From Aricia agestis (taxonomy: Eukaryota; Arthropoda; Insecta; Lepidoptera; Lycaenidae), in assembly GCF_905147365.1 (NCBI RefSeq), contig NC_056428.1:20366001-20430000 (forward strand): a stretch of DNA of 64,000 nucleotides, read 5' to 3'. Position numbers and translations under genes: made by a program. The notes beneath the pieces were generated by a model. That model was given only the letters and a program-made list of their open reading frames with translations, made no database searches and was not told the origin of the DNA. Below, piece by piece: positions 9,204 through 20,400 of this stretch; position 1 is the stretch's first letter; each line of letters begins with the position of its first letter.

Positions 9204-9520
9204 AGATATTATAATAATTCTTTTTTGCCATATTACTTACAGTTTTTATTACGTTGACGAAATATACACTATTTTGTACCACTAACTACACTGCTTTTTA
9301 CAAAGTCATTTTAACCCTTACCAGTACAAAGCGAAGCCCTAGGGCTTGAGTTGCAATTATCAAAGGCTTTTAGGTTTTTTCACGTCCTATATTGCATTCG
9401 GCATACAAGATTTAGTTTTAGGCTTTGAGGCGTTGTTTACAGTCTGGTTTGAATGCAAACTGGAAAAGTTATTGAAATATTGCCCATCGCTCGGGTTTAC
9501 AATGTTCAGTTTTTTATTAA

Positions 9521-9932
9521 GAGGGCGACTAACTCAAAAAATCAAACATCGTCCTTCATTCATTAACTCAAAAAATCAAACATCGTCCTTCTCTCTTCAC
9601 ACTCACGCAAGTCTTTCATATGCCAGGTGAAAAAGGACGACTCGGTTTCATCGCCCAATTAGTTTTTTCTCAATAACTCGATAAATATACAACATTTCAA
9701 AAATCCGCTTGGTCGGTTTCTCAATGATAGAATTTTATAGAACGTGTTAAAATATTTAGTTCAATGCACGGTTATGGAAATACATGAAAAAAAATCGAGA
9801 AAATTTTACTCAGATCGAATTCTTGGAAATATAATGTACTTAATATCTAATTTTAGAAAATGAAACAATTTGGGTCTTATTTTCAAGTATAAAAATGAAT
9901 TATAAAATGAAAAAAATGGGTTAGTCGCCCTC
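9521..9932. mobile_element. TTAA-flanked MITE, GAGGGCGACTAAC family, copy 1
   Basis: The ends GAGGGCGACTAACTC and GGTTAGTCGCCCTC are flanked by TTAA (9517-9520, 9933-9936), the insertion signature of piggyBac-type transposons. The body includes AAATCAAACATCGTCC twice (a local 34-bp duplication), TCTCAATAACTCGATAAATA and GTTCAATGCACGGTTATGG. Sister copies are at 23338-23765 and 55585-56004. Confidence 0.85.
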
Positions 9933-10026
9933 TTAAAGTGTCAATTTAAATCGATCATCACTCATTCTCATCGGTTTCCGAGAAATAATCGTTGATTATT
10001 GTGTAATTTAATATACTACAATATTA

Positions 10027-10224
10027 TCTTATATCTTTAAACGAGCCATTCTTGTATATAAATATATAATTGGAATCTCGGAATCGGCTCCAACGATTTT
10101 CTTGAAATTTAGTATATAGGGGGTTTCGGAGGCGATAAATCGATCTAGCTAGGAATCATATTTAGAAAATGTTATTTTATTCGTGTTTTATCGAATACCG
10201 AGCAAAGCTCGGTCAAACAGCTAG
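10027..10224 (+). mobile_element. Helitron-like family F, full length
   Basis: It starts TCTTATATCTTTAAACGAGC after A and ends ACCGAGCAAAGCTCGGTCAAACAGCTAG-like: hairpin ACCGAGC/GCTCGGT, CTAG at 10221-10224, then T. The body includes GAATCGGCTCCAACGATTTT and GGGGGTTTCGGAGGCGATAA. 198 bp, no coding capacity. The closest copy is 37131-37312. Confidence 0.85.
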
Positions 10225-10358
10225 TATTCATATAATCTAATAAACGATTCCCGAGACGTCTTTAATATTTTGGTTATAATAATTCTACCTAATTCCTATC
10301 TGTGAGTAGCGAAATCAGCTTTGTTCTAACAATCTTATTTTTCACCTCGATTGAACTT

Positions 10359-10702
10359 GATTTTTTAAACGACTTCAAAAAAAGGAGGTTATCAATTCGA
10401 CCCGTATGTTTGTCGTAATATTTCCAGAAATGCCCAGTTTTCGAAAATGTTAGTCAATATTTATCAGCTTCTGAACAAATGTGCCCAATTTCAAAAGTGT
10501 ATGTATGTAAGTTTTTATGTTTGGATTCGCATGTCTCCGAAACTACAAGTTCGATTTAAGTAGTTCTTTTTTTCTACTAGGTAATAGGTATTGTTCAACT
10601 TAGGGATTGCTGCAAGTTTTATCAAAATCGGTTCAGTAGTTTTTGAAATAGTGAATTTGAATTCTCAATTACGTGCAATTTTGAAGTCGGTTTTATCTTT
10701 TT
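10359..10702 (+). repeat. Dispersed repeat, family R
   Basis: It contains GGAGGTTATCAATTCGACCC, TCTCCGAAACTACAAGTTCG, TAGGTATTGTTCAACTTAGGG, ATCGGTTCAGTAGTTTTTGA and TTTTGAAGTCGGTTTTA. A shorter copy with the same order is at 38965-39135. No terminal structure could be fixed. Confidence 0.6.
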
Positions 10703-10704
10703 AA

Positions 10705-12440
10705 AATACTATCAGTTACATTAATGGCTTTGACGTCATTATTTTAAGCGAAACAAATAAACATTATAGAAACACAGTAAGTCCATTTTAATATATTATT
10801 ATGGCACATTTCACATAAAGTTACTGTTGTGACAAACCCACAAAGTGGTTTTATTTGAACTACAAAATCGCGAAACATAAGATAAAAGTTAAAAATAAAT
10901 AAGCATCGTTACAACTTCTCCCGGCATGACATGTATTGTTCCAAACTAAAAGTTATATGTTTTGGTTTTCGAACCAAAGTTAACATTGTTAAAATCTTTT
11001 CAAGTGTGACCCAAATTGTAATTAGATGCTATTTGGTTTTATGACTTATGTTTTTAAGTTTAATTTATGTTTTGCAATTACGCTTTTTTTAAGAAAACAT
11101 TGCGATGCTGCAACTCAACCGATCAATATATTATCTTTACTCTAAAGCTTTTGGAAATACATGCTTCAACTCGTATGTGGATGAAATAAGTATCTGGGAG
11201 CACGGCAGTGCTCCAGCCAAGGTTTTTAGCAAAGTCACGGCCGTAGCATACTTTTCTCGAAGCGGTTCGCGGCTTTTTCACACCCCCTTTATCTTCGATG
11301 TTAACAAAGCTAGGGATTTAGAATTTCGGTCACTAGAAGCAAGTATTAAAACTAGCTTAACCTCCAAATTACATAACGTTCGAATAGTTTAATAGTTACG
11401 GATGATCCAAGTTACTACATTTTGTCACTCACTGACTGACAGATCATCAAAATTCTAAGGTACTTCTATCAGACTTAGAAACCTTGATTCTAATAGAACC
11501 AAACAGCAAATCAAATACAACAATTGAAGCGAAATGAAAAGTGGTTGATTTCTAAAATACATGATGAACGGTTGAGGTTTTAACACAACGAGAAAAGCCA
11601 ACGTAAGAAACTCACATTAGAAATATTTATTAGCAGATACATTCCACTTCACATTCGATTCATTCATTCAAAAAAACATTTGACTTCACTCGGAAAAATA
11701 TTTTATGTTTTGGCGAAATTTTGATCGTTAGTTTAAAAACAAAATGTCAACTTTGCCAGCCCTTCTAATCAAGTGTGGGACAGACTGCGTTCCCGACTGT
11801 ACACAGCGATAATTGGACGAAGTTTTTGTTCACGCACAAATAAAATGTTATTTTTGTAGTTAAATAAAGCTCTTTAATCTTTTGTTTTTTAAATACATTC
11901 CACCCGTAAATTCGTTCAGTTCTGATAGCTTCAATTTATAGAGCGCTTTTTCTGTTTAATTATACTCGTATAAATAACAATAATTTATGTATAAAAACTT
12001 ATTCACACGCCTCCATTATCACCGAGAAATTCTGTTTTAAGTGATGTTTGTTCGCCTTTTTATTGGCGAGTGAAAAGAAAAACACTTGGTGCTATAAATT
12101 AATTTACTTTGAGCTACTGAAAGTTTGCAACGAAATTGGGTCTCCAGCCATTTCCATCCAACTTTTATAAAGAATAAGTTGACCTTAAGATGTGTTAAAA
12201 TATACCACCTATTTTTACGTACGATAAAATATTAGTAAATAGTGTATTATAATATATGGATTGTCCAATTTCTTTTTAAACTAATTCGTTACATTTAGAG
12301 CTAAATCAAAATATGAAGGCGCAACGTCCAACGCATAATATGATATGACTAAGCAAGCAATCTGAATATCTAAATTGAATATGTCAGCAGTAATACAGTT
12401 TTCACACACTAAATATTATGTAAGTAACATAATTATACTG
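10705..12440. other. Unassigned AT-rich stretch
   Basis: No supported gene. A 95-codon ORF at 11105-11392 covers a GAGCACGGCAGTGCTCCAGCC hairpin that resembles 15158-15180, so it is probably repeat-derived. Otherwise nothing recurs within the window. Confidence 0.5.
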
Positions 12441-12448
12441 TACTAGAA

Positions 12449-12897
12449 TATTATGACGCCTGCAACTCCGTTGCGCCAAAATTTGTTTATCGCGCGGGAG
12501 CCGTACATTTTTCCGGGATAAAAAGTATCCATTAAGGACATATCCTTTCCAGTTATCTTTATACCACCACTTTGACCTAATTTCCCTTTAAATAAATGAA
12601 TCATGGACACTAAGTAAATTACGCGGCTAGGCAAGTAGGCATACTATGCGGCCGGCGCGGCGGCGTGTGCTGTGTCCATGCGTTGGGTAAATAATTATTA
12701 TTTAACTACATATTTTACTCAGTTTTTTCATTGATTTAATTTAAATATATAATTTTTTCATCTAATATAATAGCCAAATATCACGTCCTCGAGTATTGAC
12801 CATATTGCCTCAAAGTATTCAGTTCAGCGGTTTGCCCATGAAGAGGTAACAGACAGAAAGACGACAGACACTTTCACATTTATAATATTAAGTATGG
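12449..12897 (-). mobile_element. Helitron-like family D, interrupted copy
   Basis: On the minus strand the 5' end TCCATACTTAATATTATAAATG is at 12897-12876. The 3' half (ATCCCGGAAAAATGTACGGC, GCGATAAACAAATTTTGGCGCAACGGAGTTGC) ends near 12451 with GCGTCATAAT, so CTAG is lost. About 250 bp of unrelated DNA with a GC-rich patch (GCGGCCGGCGCGGCGGCG, near 12650) lies between the two halves. Confidence 0.65.
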
Positions 12898-13339
12898 ATT
12901 TACATACACTTCTATAATGGGGTTGCACCATACGCCAATAAGAAGCTTTGTTATCTGTTTAGTACTCTTACATAGAAAAGGAAAATAGCTTGCAGAGTAG
13001 CGTCAATAAGTTATAAAACTTAACAACAAAAAGTAAAGAAAAAATCGTTAGGAAAATCTTGTTGTAGAAGAAACCAAAATGAGACGTCTTACAACGTTGT
13101 CGAGCGTATCTTACATCTGACGACAAACTTCCCTAGATCCTAGTCATTAGGAGGATAGGAAGACAAATACCAAAGACCTATGTGACTAATAGATCTACCT
13201 TCAGATTAGAAATGAAAGAATAATGTAGACTTGGGATTAGAAAATTTAAAACAGGAAAAGACAGGATAAAATTATAAAATGTCATGGACAAAGACAAAAT
13301 GGAAACTGATAAAATCTTATAAGGATCTAGTGTCACTTA

Positions 13340-13530
13340 GGGGCAGACCACAACACTGCGTTGCGGCGTCGCATCGTATAAATCTACGACGCCGCAGAAC
13401 GCATGGTGAAAATTTCCGGCGTAAAGAGTGTTCTACTATATGAAATTTTTGCGTTGCGACATCGCATTGTATTTCTGTGCGATGTTGTTTTTGCGATACG
13501 ACGCCGCAACGCAGCGTTGTGATCTGGCCC
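13340..13530. mobile_element. Harbinger-like MITE, GGGCCAGACCACAACACTGC family, copy 2
   Basis: The inverted ends GGGGCAGACCACAACACTGC and GCGTTGTGATCTGGCCC are flanked by TTA (13337-13339, 13531-13533). GC-rich GCGTTGCGGCGTCG arms repeat several times inside in both orientations. Longer than the copy at 7800. Confidence 0.8.
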
Positions 13531-13935
13531 TTAGTGGCAATTCAGGCCGCAACACGATTACACGACGCGTAAATGCATTTCTTTTATATGGAACTGCATG
13601 AGATGTCTTTTCAAATCTGTCAAATCCATATTTAGAAATCCATCCACGCGTCGCGTTGCGTTTATAATTGACCCTTTGTGTCACAGAAATGACATCGACA
13701 CCTTCATTCATAGATTGTTATATTAAAACACCTTTTACTCCATTTTCGCTCACGAAGGTTATTTTGGTAACACAACAAACTCAAGCGAAACAGCTAAAGT
13801 CAAGACACGTTGGTAATCTTTGTTTTAAATTCCATTGTGTGTTTGGCCGTGTACAATGTACGTACTAAATATCGCTGGCTTATGCCACGGCGCGATACAC
13901 ATACTTTTAACATGTATGTGACATCATAACCCATA

Positions 13936-14020
13936 CTAATATAAATGTCTAAGTACGTCTGTCTTTCTGTTTCTTCTTTATGTTTTAACCACTGAACCGA
14001 TAGAAAATATTACAAACAGT
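13936..14020 (+). mobile_element. Helitron-like family D, 5' fragment
   Basis: It begins CCATACTAATATAAATGTC and goes on GTCTGTCTTTCTGTTTCTTC and TTTTAACCACTGAACCGAT, the family D start. It then loses similarity. Confidence 0.5.
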
Positions 14021-14149
14021 ACTCCCAAATTAATAATGCGCATGTAAATCTTCGCTAATTGTCGTAATCACGAAAACACCCGAATCTATGAAACGTAAGA
14101 GCCCCAAAAACTGCACTTGGATTTTGCACCTTGTTCAAAGGAAATAGAA

Positions 14150-14310
14150 GTAATCATATAGTCGGTGACTGTTCGCTGTCGCCGGTCCGTCAACACGACG
14201 TGGCCAGTGACGTTACCATGGTAACGTCCAAGCAACGTCTGGCGCCTCTACATAGCCGCAGAGCGGTGTTTTTTTCTTAAAGTTTAGTTTTAAAACAGCC
14301 CTGACAGCGC
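14150..14310. other. GC-richer unique patch with a perfect X-box palindrome
   Basis: The 20-bp palindrome at 14209-14228 contains GTTACCATGGTAAC (14212-14225), which fits the RFX X-box consensus (GTTNCCATGGNAAC). It lies in DNA richer in CpG than its surroundings and without recurring repeats. It could be a regulatory patch. No adjacent gene was found to support that. Confidence 0.3.
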
Positions 14311-14465
14311 TTTGCGTCTTAAGACGCTCGGGAAATACGATTGTTGCCGAAATTAAACGAAAATTTCTATGCGCATTATCAATTTGGAGTTTGGGAGCAC
14401 TGGACCGTATATTTTTTTAGAAAAAATATACGGTTCTGGGTGCAAATCCAAGTTGCTGGCAACAT

Positions 14466-14670
14466 TCAGTGTTTAATATTATGAACGCGAAAGTGTGTGT
14501 TTGTTACCTGTTCACGCTTAAACCGCTCAAGCCATTTTGATAAAATTCGTACAAACATACTGTAACAACATGTTATCCCAGTAAAAAACATAGAGTAGTT
14601 TTCATTACGGAAAAATGTACGGTTTTTACGGAAATACTGCGAAACGAAGTCGCAGGCATCACGTAGTCGC
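14466..14670 (+). mobile_element. Helitron-like family D, diverged copy
   Basis: It has GAACGCGAAAGTGTGTGTTTG, TTACCTGTTCACGCTTAAAC, CGGAAAAATGTACGGTTTTT and an end resembling the family hairpin (GCGAAACGAAGTCGCAGGCATC) but with ACGTAG in place of CTAG. Old copy. Confidence 0.55.
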
Positions 14671-14904
14671 CTCATAAAATCAGTAGCACGGATTCATTAG
14701 ATCGATTTTGATTCGATTGCTAATATAAATTATAACACGCGATGACACGAGATAACGCGTCATGTGTTTACATTCATTATGAACTCGGTCGCGTACGTGC
14801 TCGAACCGTGGTCGGTCAGATAGAATGAATAATAGAGGTATTAGTTCCATTGATAGTTTCGAGCTGAAAAATGTAATACTTGTTTAGAGCTTTGGTGATT
14901 AGCT

Positions 14905-15155
14905 GATAGAAATACAGGCCCTTTAGCCAAGACGTTTGCTTCATCGCTTCTTTATATAAGTAGAATCGCCGATTAAAATGTAAAGAGTTGAAATTACATG
15001 AGTCGAATGTCGTCTTTATTTTTCGAACGGTTATGTCAAATATAGATAGAAATACAGGCCCTTTAGCCAAGATGTTTGCTTTACCGCTTCTTTAGAGAAT
15101 CGCCGATCAAAATGTAAAGAATTGAAATAATATGAGTCGAATGTCGTCTTTATCT
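14905..15155 (+). repeat. Two tandem MITE-derived units (period about 140 bp)
   Basis: ATAGAAATACAGGCCCTTTAG, CCAAGACGTTTGCTTCATCG, AATCGCCGATTAAAATGTAA and GAGTCGAATGTCGTC occur once from 14905 and again from 15045. A third copy at 16365-16556 has inverted ends, so the unit is half of a MITE that was duplicated in tandem. Confidence 0.75.
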
Positions 15156-15255
15156 GGGGGCACGGCAGTGCCCCCGCCAAGTCGAGCAAAAAAGCTTCGC
15201 TCGCGTAAACATCCTTTAGAAACCTGACGTTTTCCCAAGACTTTGGTCTTGGAAG

Positions 15256-15317
15256 AGTAACATAGGCTACAAACATAGGCTACTTTTGAGTAGCCTATGT
15301 TTGTAGCCTATGTTACT
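15256..15317. repeat. Perfect 29-bp hairpin
   Basis: The arms 15256-15284 and 15289-15317 are perfectly complementary with a TTTG loop. The arm itself holds CATAGGCTAC twice. It sits beside a GGGGGCACGGCAGTGCCCCC hairpin (near 15157-15176). Such a perfect short-loop hairpin could be a recent inverted duplication. Confidence 0.85.
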
Positions 15318-15620
15318 TTTCATCCTTTCAACTAAGTCTACGTCAAAAATCAAGTCGATTGGTTGCTTCGCTAGGCCGTGAAGGAAGGACAAACAAACAA
15401 ACACACTTCCGCATATTTTATAATAATAATATATTAGTATGGATATTGGATAATCATGAAAGGCAAGTAGTACTTATGGTAATACTGTATACATAATGAT
15501 TATATTATTATTAAGTAATTGTTAGTTTTATTTGTTTCTTATAAAAATCGTTATTGATATTTATAGTAGTAAAAGGTACCAAAAGGGAGAAAAGTAGGAC
15601 TCTACAAAAAGAATTGAGAT

Positions 15621-16170
15621 CCCATCAAAAACATCCTGTAAAAAAACCAAGTCTCGCAACTCAGTTTTTATACCGTAAAAATTTATGAGATCCATGCTAT
15701 ACCAAGTCGGTTAATTTATTCAGTCCCTACCTAGGGGACCTTCTGTCTCAAGTTATTAAGTACGTAAGTTATTATCATATTATCAATATTAAAAATTTTT
15801 ACGTTTTAAATAAATAGATCGACTTGGACATCGCACGAAAACACAATGTATACATAATTATTATATTATTAGATTGTTTAATCTATTGCGCTCCATGCAA
15901 TTGATGCAGGCCCGTTATAGTGCTGTGTGATACTGTATAGTGTCCTACTAAACAATCTAATCATGCGATGTCCAAGTTGATCTATTTATTTAAATCGTAA
16001 AAGATTTTTAATATTGATATGATAATAAATTACGTAATAACTTGAGACAGAAGGTCCTAGGTAGGGACTGAATAAATTAACCGACTTGGTATAGCATGGA
16101 TCTCATAAATTTTTACGGTATAAAAACTGAGTTGCGAGACTTGATTTTTTTACAGGATGTTTTTGATGGG
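15621..16170. mobile_element. Foldback element of about 550 bp
   Basis: The left arm 15621-15840 and right arm 15962-16170 are near-complete complements with a few indels. The ends are CCCATCAAAAACATCCTG and its complement. Internal landmarks AAGTCTCGCAACTCAG, TACCAAGTCGGTTAATTTAT and TGTCTCAAGTTATTA occur on both arms. A 120-bp spacer contains a GATTGTTTAATCTATT/TAAACAATCTAATC inverted pair. No ORF. Target duplication not clear. Confidence 0.85.
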
Positions 16171-16199
16171 ATTATTTTTTTCATTATTTTTTTTTTTTA

Positions 16200-16330
16200 A
16201 CTTTTTGCACTGTAGTGCAAAGGCGGGCTTAATGCCTTGTGGCATTTTCTTCCAGCCAAACCTTAGGGTGTTGCAGAGATAGGTAGTGAGGTAGATGCAA
16301 ACACTTAGAGGACAGAGGGATTAAAATTAA
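16200..16330 (+). repeat. LINE/SINE tail-like dispersed fragment, family P
   Basis: TGCACTGTAGTGCAAAGGCGG, then TTAATGCCTTGTGGCATTTT, then CCAGCCAAACCTTAGGGTG. A related phrase (AAAGGTGGACTTAATGCCGT, GGCATTATCTACCAGTCAAC) follows the hAT element at 53867. I recall such phrases from lepidopteran retroelement tails, but the exact family is not established here. Confidence 0.45.
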
Positions 16331-16364
16331 TATTATGATTTTTCGAACGCTTATGTCAAATATA

Positions 16365-16556
16365 GATAGAAATACAGGCCCTTTAGCCAAGATGTTTGCT
16401 TTATCGCTTATTTATAGAATGGCCGATCAAAATTTAAAGAATTGAAATAATATGAGTCGAATGTCGTCTGTATTTTTCGAATGCTAAGGCAATTCCATAC
16501 ATTCTGATCGGCGACTCTATAAAGAAGCGATAAATAAAACGTCTTGGCTACAGGGC
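16365..16556. mobile_element. MITE with CCTTTAGCCAAGACGTTTG ends
   Basis: The left end GGCCCTTTAGCCAAGATGTTTG and TCGCTTATTTATAGAATGGC is matched by inverted CGGCGACTCTATAAAGAAGCG and CGTCTTGGCTACAGGGCC on the right. This intact two-ended copy explains the half-unit duplications at 14905-15155. Confidence 0.7.
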
Positions 16557-16568
16557 CAGGTGTAAGTA

Positions 16569-16797
16569 CTGGGTGTAACAAAACAAAGTGATAGACGATA
16601 GTACTATGGAGTGTTTTATGTGCCGTTGTTTAATAAGGAAGTAGCAGCACTAAATTGAAAAATGGCGGTTCTTTTTAGAAAATATATTAATTATAGAAGT
16701 CAACAGTACCACTTTTCGTGCTGCTACTTTCGAAGTAAGTAAACTCTTTATTATAAGGGACTCACTCTCAAGTATGAAATAGTTTTGTTACAGCCTG
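16569..16797. mobile_element. TA-flanked MITE, GTGTAACAAAA family (copy 2)
   Basis: The ends CTGGGTGTAACAAAAC and GTTTTGTTACAGCCTG are flanked by TA (16567-16568, 16798-16799). The inside is shorter and more diverged than the copies at 42675 and 44118. Confidence 0.75.
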
Positions 16798-17405
16798 TAT
16801 TATGTTTCGAGACTTTTTAAATAGAATCCTCTTCTTACTAATAAAGCTTACGCAGAGCTTCAACGTTAGCTGTCTTTTTCTATCATGTCATTTTGCAATA
16901 TACCTGATAATATAAATAAGACAAATATGCTTCGTGTAGTTATTCGCTGAATAAATATTATTATTAAGGGAGACTAAATATTTGAAGAGTCTTTTTCTAT
17001 CGCTGCAACATTCCTACAGGAACACATTTTCTTATGCACAGAAAACGTCGCTGAGAATATGTGTTAAATATTTAGATGTTGGTAGCACTGGACATCATTA
17101 TTATTGCAAACAAAGCGTCAGGTGAAACGCCAAGGGCACTCTGATATTGCAAATTGTCATTTCGGACACGCGCCCAAAATTCACCTTTTAACAGCCTTCA
17201 TATTTTCGGTAGGAATTTTCTTAAGGAAAATAGGATGAGGATGAAATCCTTAGTGTTTAGAGAGCATTGTAACTCAGGTCACGATGGGAATTTATCACTG
17301 GTCTACCTTAGATACTTGAGTGTAATTGACTGGAACAGGGGGTGCTATTAGCGCAGGAGCTAACTGCAATAAATAAAGAGTCATCGTATCACTGCTTTAT
17401 TAAAA

Positions 17406-17743
17406 TCTATACTAATTTTATATTTGTTTGTTTGAACGCGCTTATCCCAGGAACTACTAGTTCGATTTAAAAAAAAAACAGTGTTAGATAGCCCTTTATC
17501 GAAGAAGGCTATAGACTATATTTGATTACGCTTAGACTAATATGAGCGAAGAAATAGAGGAAAATGTGGAAAAAACGAGGGAAATTATTTGAAAGGGCTT
17601 ATCTCACGAACTACTGGAGCAATTTCTCTGTTATTTGGCAAAGATAAGAAGTAGACCACGTGAAGGATCATAGGCTATTTTTGTGGACTAATTTGTCTGT
17701 GAAATATCTAATTACGGCAGGCGAAGCCGCGTGGATCGTCTAG
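17406..17743 (+). mobile_element. Helitron-like family E, full length
   Basis: It starts TCTATACTAATTTTATATTTG after A (17405) and ends with a hairpin GCAGGCGAAGCCGC, then GTGGATCGTCTAG, CTAG at 17740-17743 before T. The body includes GAACGCGCTTATCCCAGGAA, GAAATAGAGGAAAATGTGG, TGGAGCAATTTCTCTG and ACCACGTGAAGGATCATAGG. 338 bp, non-autonomous. This is the reference for the fragments at 125, 20105, 26362, 28872 and 44450. Confidence 0.85.
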
Positions 17744-19420
17744 TGTTATATAACTTTCCGTTGTTATTTTTAAGCACTTAAATAAATGTGATATGATAAA
17801 TATTTTTCTAACAATAATTTAATACGATGTATTTAACTAATATAATTTAATATTCTAACTAATGCTATGAAATATTTTTTGTCCTCTTAAACCGCAAGTA
17901 TCTGCGAAATATAAAGCCTAGTATTTTCTGTACAACATTTTGTAGTTTTTCAGCCAAAATGGACCAAACAACCGTCTCCTTATTTATTAGTGTAGATAAG
18001 CTTTAAAACTTTACCAAATTTTTTAAGTGCGAGATAAGGATTTAACAAAAACTTTTGCTCAGAACATGGACTTTTATTTATATAATAAAACTGAGCTTTT
18101 GTCTCTAGACGAAAGCTGTCGCCATGCCAAATGCTAACATTATTTCAAAAGTTTAGTCTATTGAATGTTGTTAACAGAAAAAGTTTTACTTTGATATATT
18201 ACTTTTCCTTTAAGAAACACTTTATTTTGTATTACAATTTATTAACTTATTATTGTAATAATAAACTAAAACCTTTATTTTAAAAATTCATTTCGAGTAT
18301 GAAATCTATTTTATAAACTTGACCCAACAGATGTTGTTATTTGAAATTAAATTGAAATCAATAAAAATGATAATGGTTCTAAAAACTAGAATTTGACACC
18401 ATTCAATCGGTCTAGCTATTATAGGAGATTGGTCGTAAGAAAAAGACAATTTTTCTATTGCTAATTTCAAATAACAAATAAATTATTCAATTTTATTAGT
18501 ATAGCAAATAAATGTTTTCTTAGTTTCTAATTGCAAATGTAAAACTATAAGGAACGGATTAGTCCTGCGGTCTACAAGTCGTACCCTGGCCTAAGGCATA
18601 GCACTTGTTTTTTTCGTCTCTTTCCCACTTTTAATCTTCTGAGTGCGATAATTTCGAGGTTACGTACTTATAATAATTGCTGAGTTCAAGTAATTGTGCG
18701 CGAAGGATTGATGAGTTTAATTTTTCAATAGAAAATTTTATGTTTTCTATCTACTTGGTAAAAATAGCTTAGCAATTATTTTGGTGGAGTGTTTTGACAT
18801 GAATAAGCTGGCTAGAGATAAAATATTGCTTTTTATTTTTATGACGAAGATCGCTTTTTGTGTGGCTTTTCAGCAGGCGAATCATATCATTGCTTCTTGG
18901 TTTAAAATTCGGAAATACTTTCCTTATATGTTTTATATAAGAAAAGTATTTCCGATTCTTTGTCTGTATACACACACAATACACACAAAAATGGAAAACA
19001 GCACATTATATCGGGGTGCAAACTAATTTAAAGCGTATTTAAATTACCTTCACCGTATTTGATGTTTAATCAAATTTAGGGTAATAAATTACATCGTGCT
19101 ATCTCCAGCGTTGATAGGAATAATGTTATTTATTAGCATATTTATACAAGGTTGATAGTACACCGTAAAATGGCGTAATTATAACTTAAAGGCAAAATAT
19201 ACTGTTCTTGATAAAATTTCTTTAGACGCAATGTTTTGTAGAGATGTGGATAATATTTTCAATTGCTACAAATTGCATATTTTATATTGCAAAATAAGAA
19301 AAAAACATTAAAATCACAATATAAATATGCAATTAGAACTTATATAAAGCAGTAAGTGTAAAGTAATGAAATTGTTATTCAAGTTTACGATTCTAAGGAC
19401 AAAAGTGCTAAAACCCTTAA
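17744..19420. other. Unassigned AT-rich stretch with one hairpin
   Basis: No gene and no recurrent repeat. A 21-bp hairpin at 18909-18955 (arms TCGGAAATACTTTCCTTATAT and its complement with one mismatch, 5-nt loop) gives two overlapping ORFs on opposite strands, which I treat as shadows. Confidence 0.5.
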
Positions 19421-19428
19421 CTCTGAGG

Positions 19429-19685
19429 CCGTGTTTTTCAACATTTTTGTAGGTTTTTTCTTTTTTTTTTTTTGCATTCTTTAAGCTTCTGTGGTCAGAG
19501 GTCGAGAGATCTTTTTAGTTAAAAAAAAGGTTGAGTCGAGCACTATTTCAGTAGAGATTAAAAAGATTGATACAATAATAACATGTAGGAAAATTTTAAA
19601 CTTGATAAAAAAACTAAGCTGGAGGGTTGCGAAAAATATTTTTATACCATAAAAATCGCATCGTAAAAAAGGTTGAAAAACACTG
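19429..19685. mobile_element. hAT-like MITE, GTGTTTTTCAACC family, copy 2
   Basis: The ends CCGTGTTTTTCAACATTTTT and AAAAGGTTGAAAAACACTG are inverted. The 8-bp flanks CTCTGAGG (19421-19428) and TTTTGAGG (19686-19693) match at 6 of 8. The interior is AT-rich, including a T-run. Confidence 0.65.
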
Positions 19686-20104
19686 TTTTGAGGAGCCGTG
19701 AGAGTGTTTCCCGAAACTCATTTGTATTATAAACATAATGACACCCTCACAAGTGGGTGTTGAAACGGACATTGTTCGGCCATTTTTGGACACAATATTA
19801 TTATTTTGCGAATATTGCATTCACAAAATGTTTTATTTATATATTTTATACCTTTTCTTGTGTTGTTTTGGCCAAACTCCTTAGAACTGGCTAGACCTAG
19901 GTCTGGAGATCGGATAACATTATTTCATAACGTTTTCTCAGTCAGATAGTTTTTATATAATATATCGGATGGTACTGATCATAGTGAGGCATTCCATCGG
20001 TGCGTAGTTAGAATTCTGACAACAACACATACAAAAAAGTAACAGACACACAGTCGTGCACTTTCGTAATATTAATTAGAAATATCTATCTATACTTACA
20101 TATT

Positions 20105-20400
20105 ATAAAACAAAGTCATTTTTTCCCTCATGTCCATTTGTTCCCTTTAATCTTTAAAACTACGCAATGGATTTTGATGATTCTTTCAGTGTTAGATAGC
20201 CCATTTATCGATATTTTATCATGTTAAAATAATATAGGAAATATTTTATCATGTTAAAACTAATAGGAGCGAAGAAATAGAGGAAAATGTAAAAAAAAAA
20301 CGGGGAAAATTATTTGAAAGGGCTTATCTCGCGAACTACTGGAGCAATTTTTATGTTATTTGGCACAGATAAGAAGTAGACCACGTGATGAATCATAGGC
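20105..20400 (+). mobile_element. Helitron-like family E, degraded
   Basis: Recognisable by GTTAGATAGCCCATTTATCG, AGCGAAGAAATAGAGGAAAA, TCGCGAACTACTGGAGCAAT and AGAAGTAGACCACGTGATGA. An internal ATATTTTATCATGTTAAAA unit is duplicated (20211-20260). Neither terminus is intact. Confidence 0.65.

Noticed and set aside
11105..11392. 95-codon plus-strand ORF
   Set aside because: Contains a GAGCACGGCAGTGCTC hairpin phrase also seen near 15158 and no domain; probably repeat-derived.
18769..19026. Opposing ORFs of 71 and 81 codons
   Set aside because: Both run through a 21-bp hairpin at 18909-18955; no domain or homology recognised.
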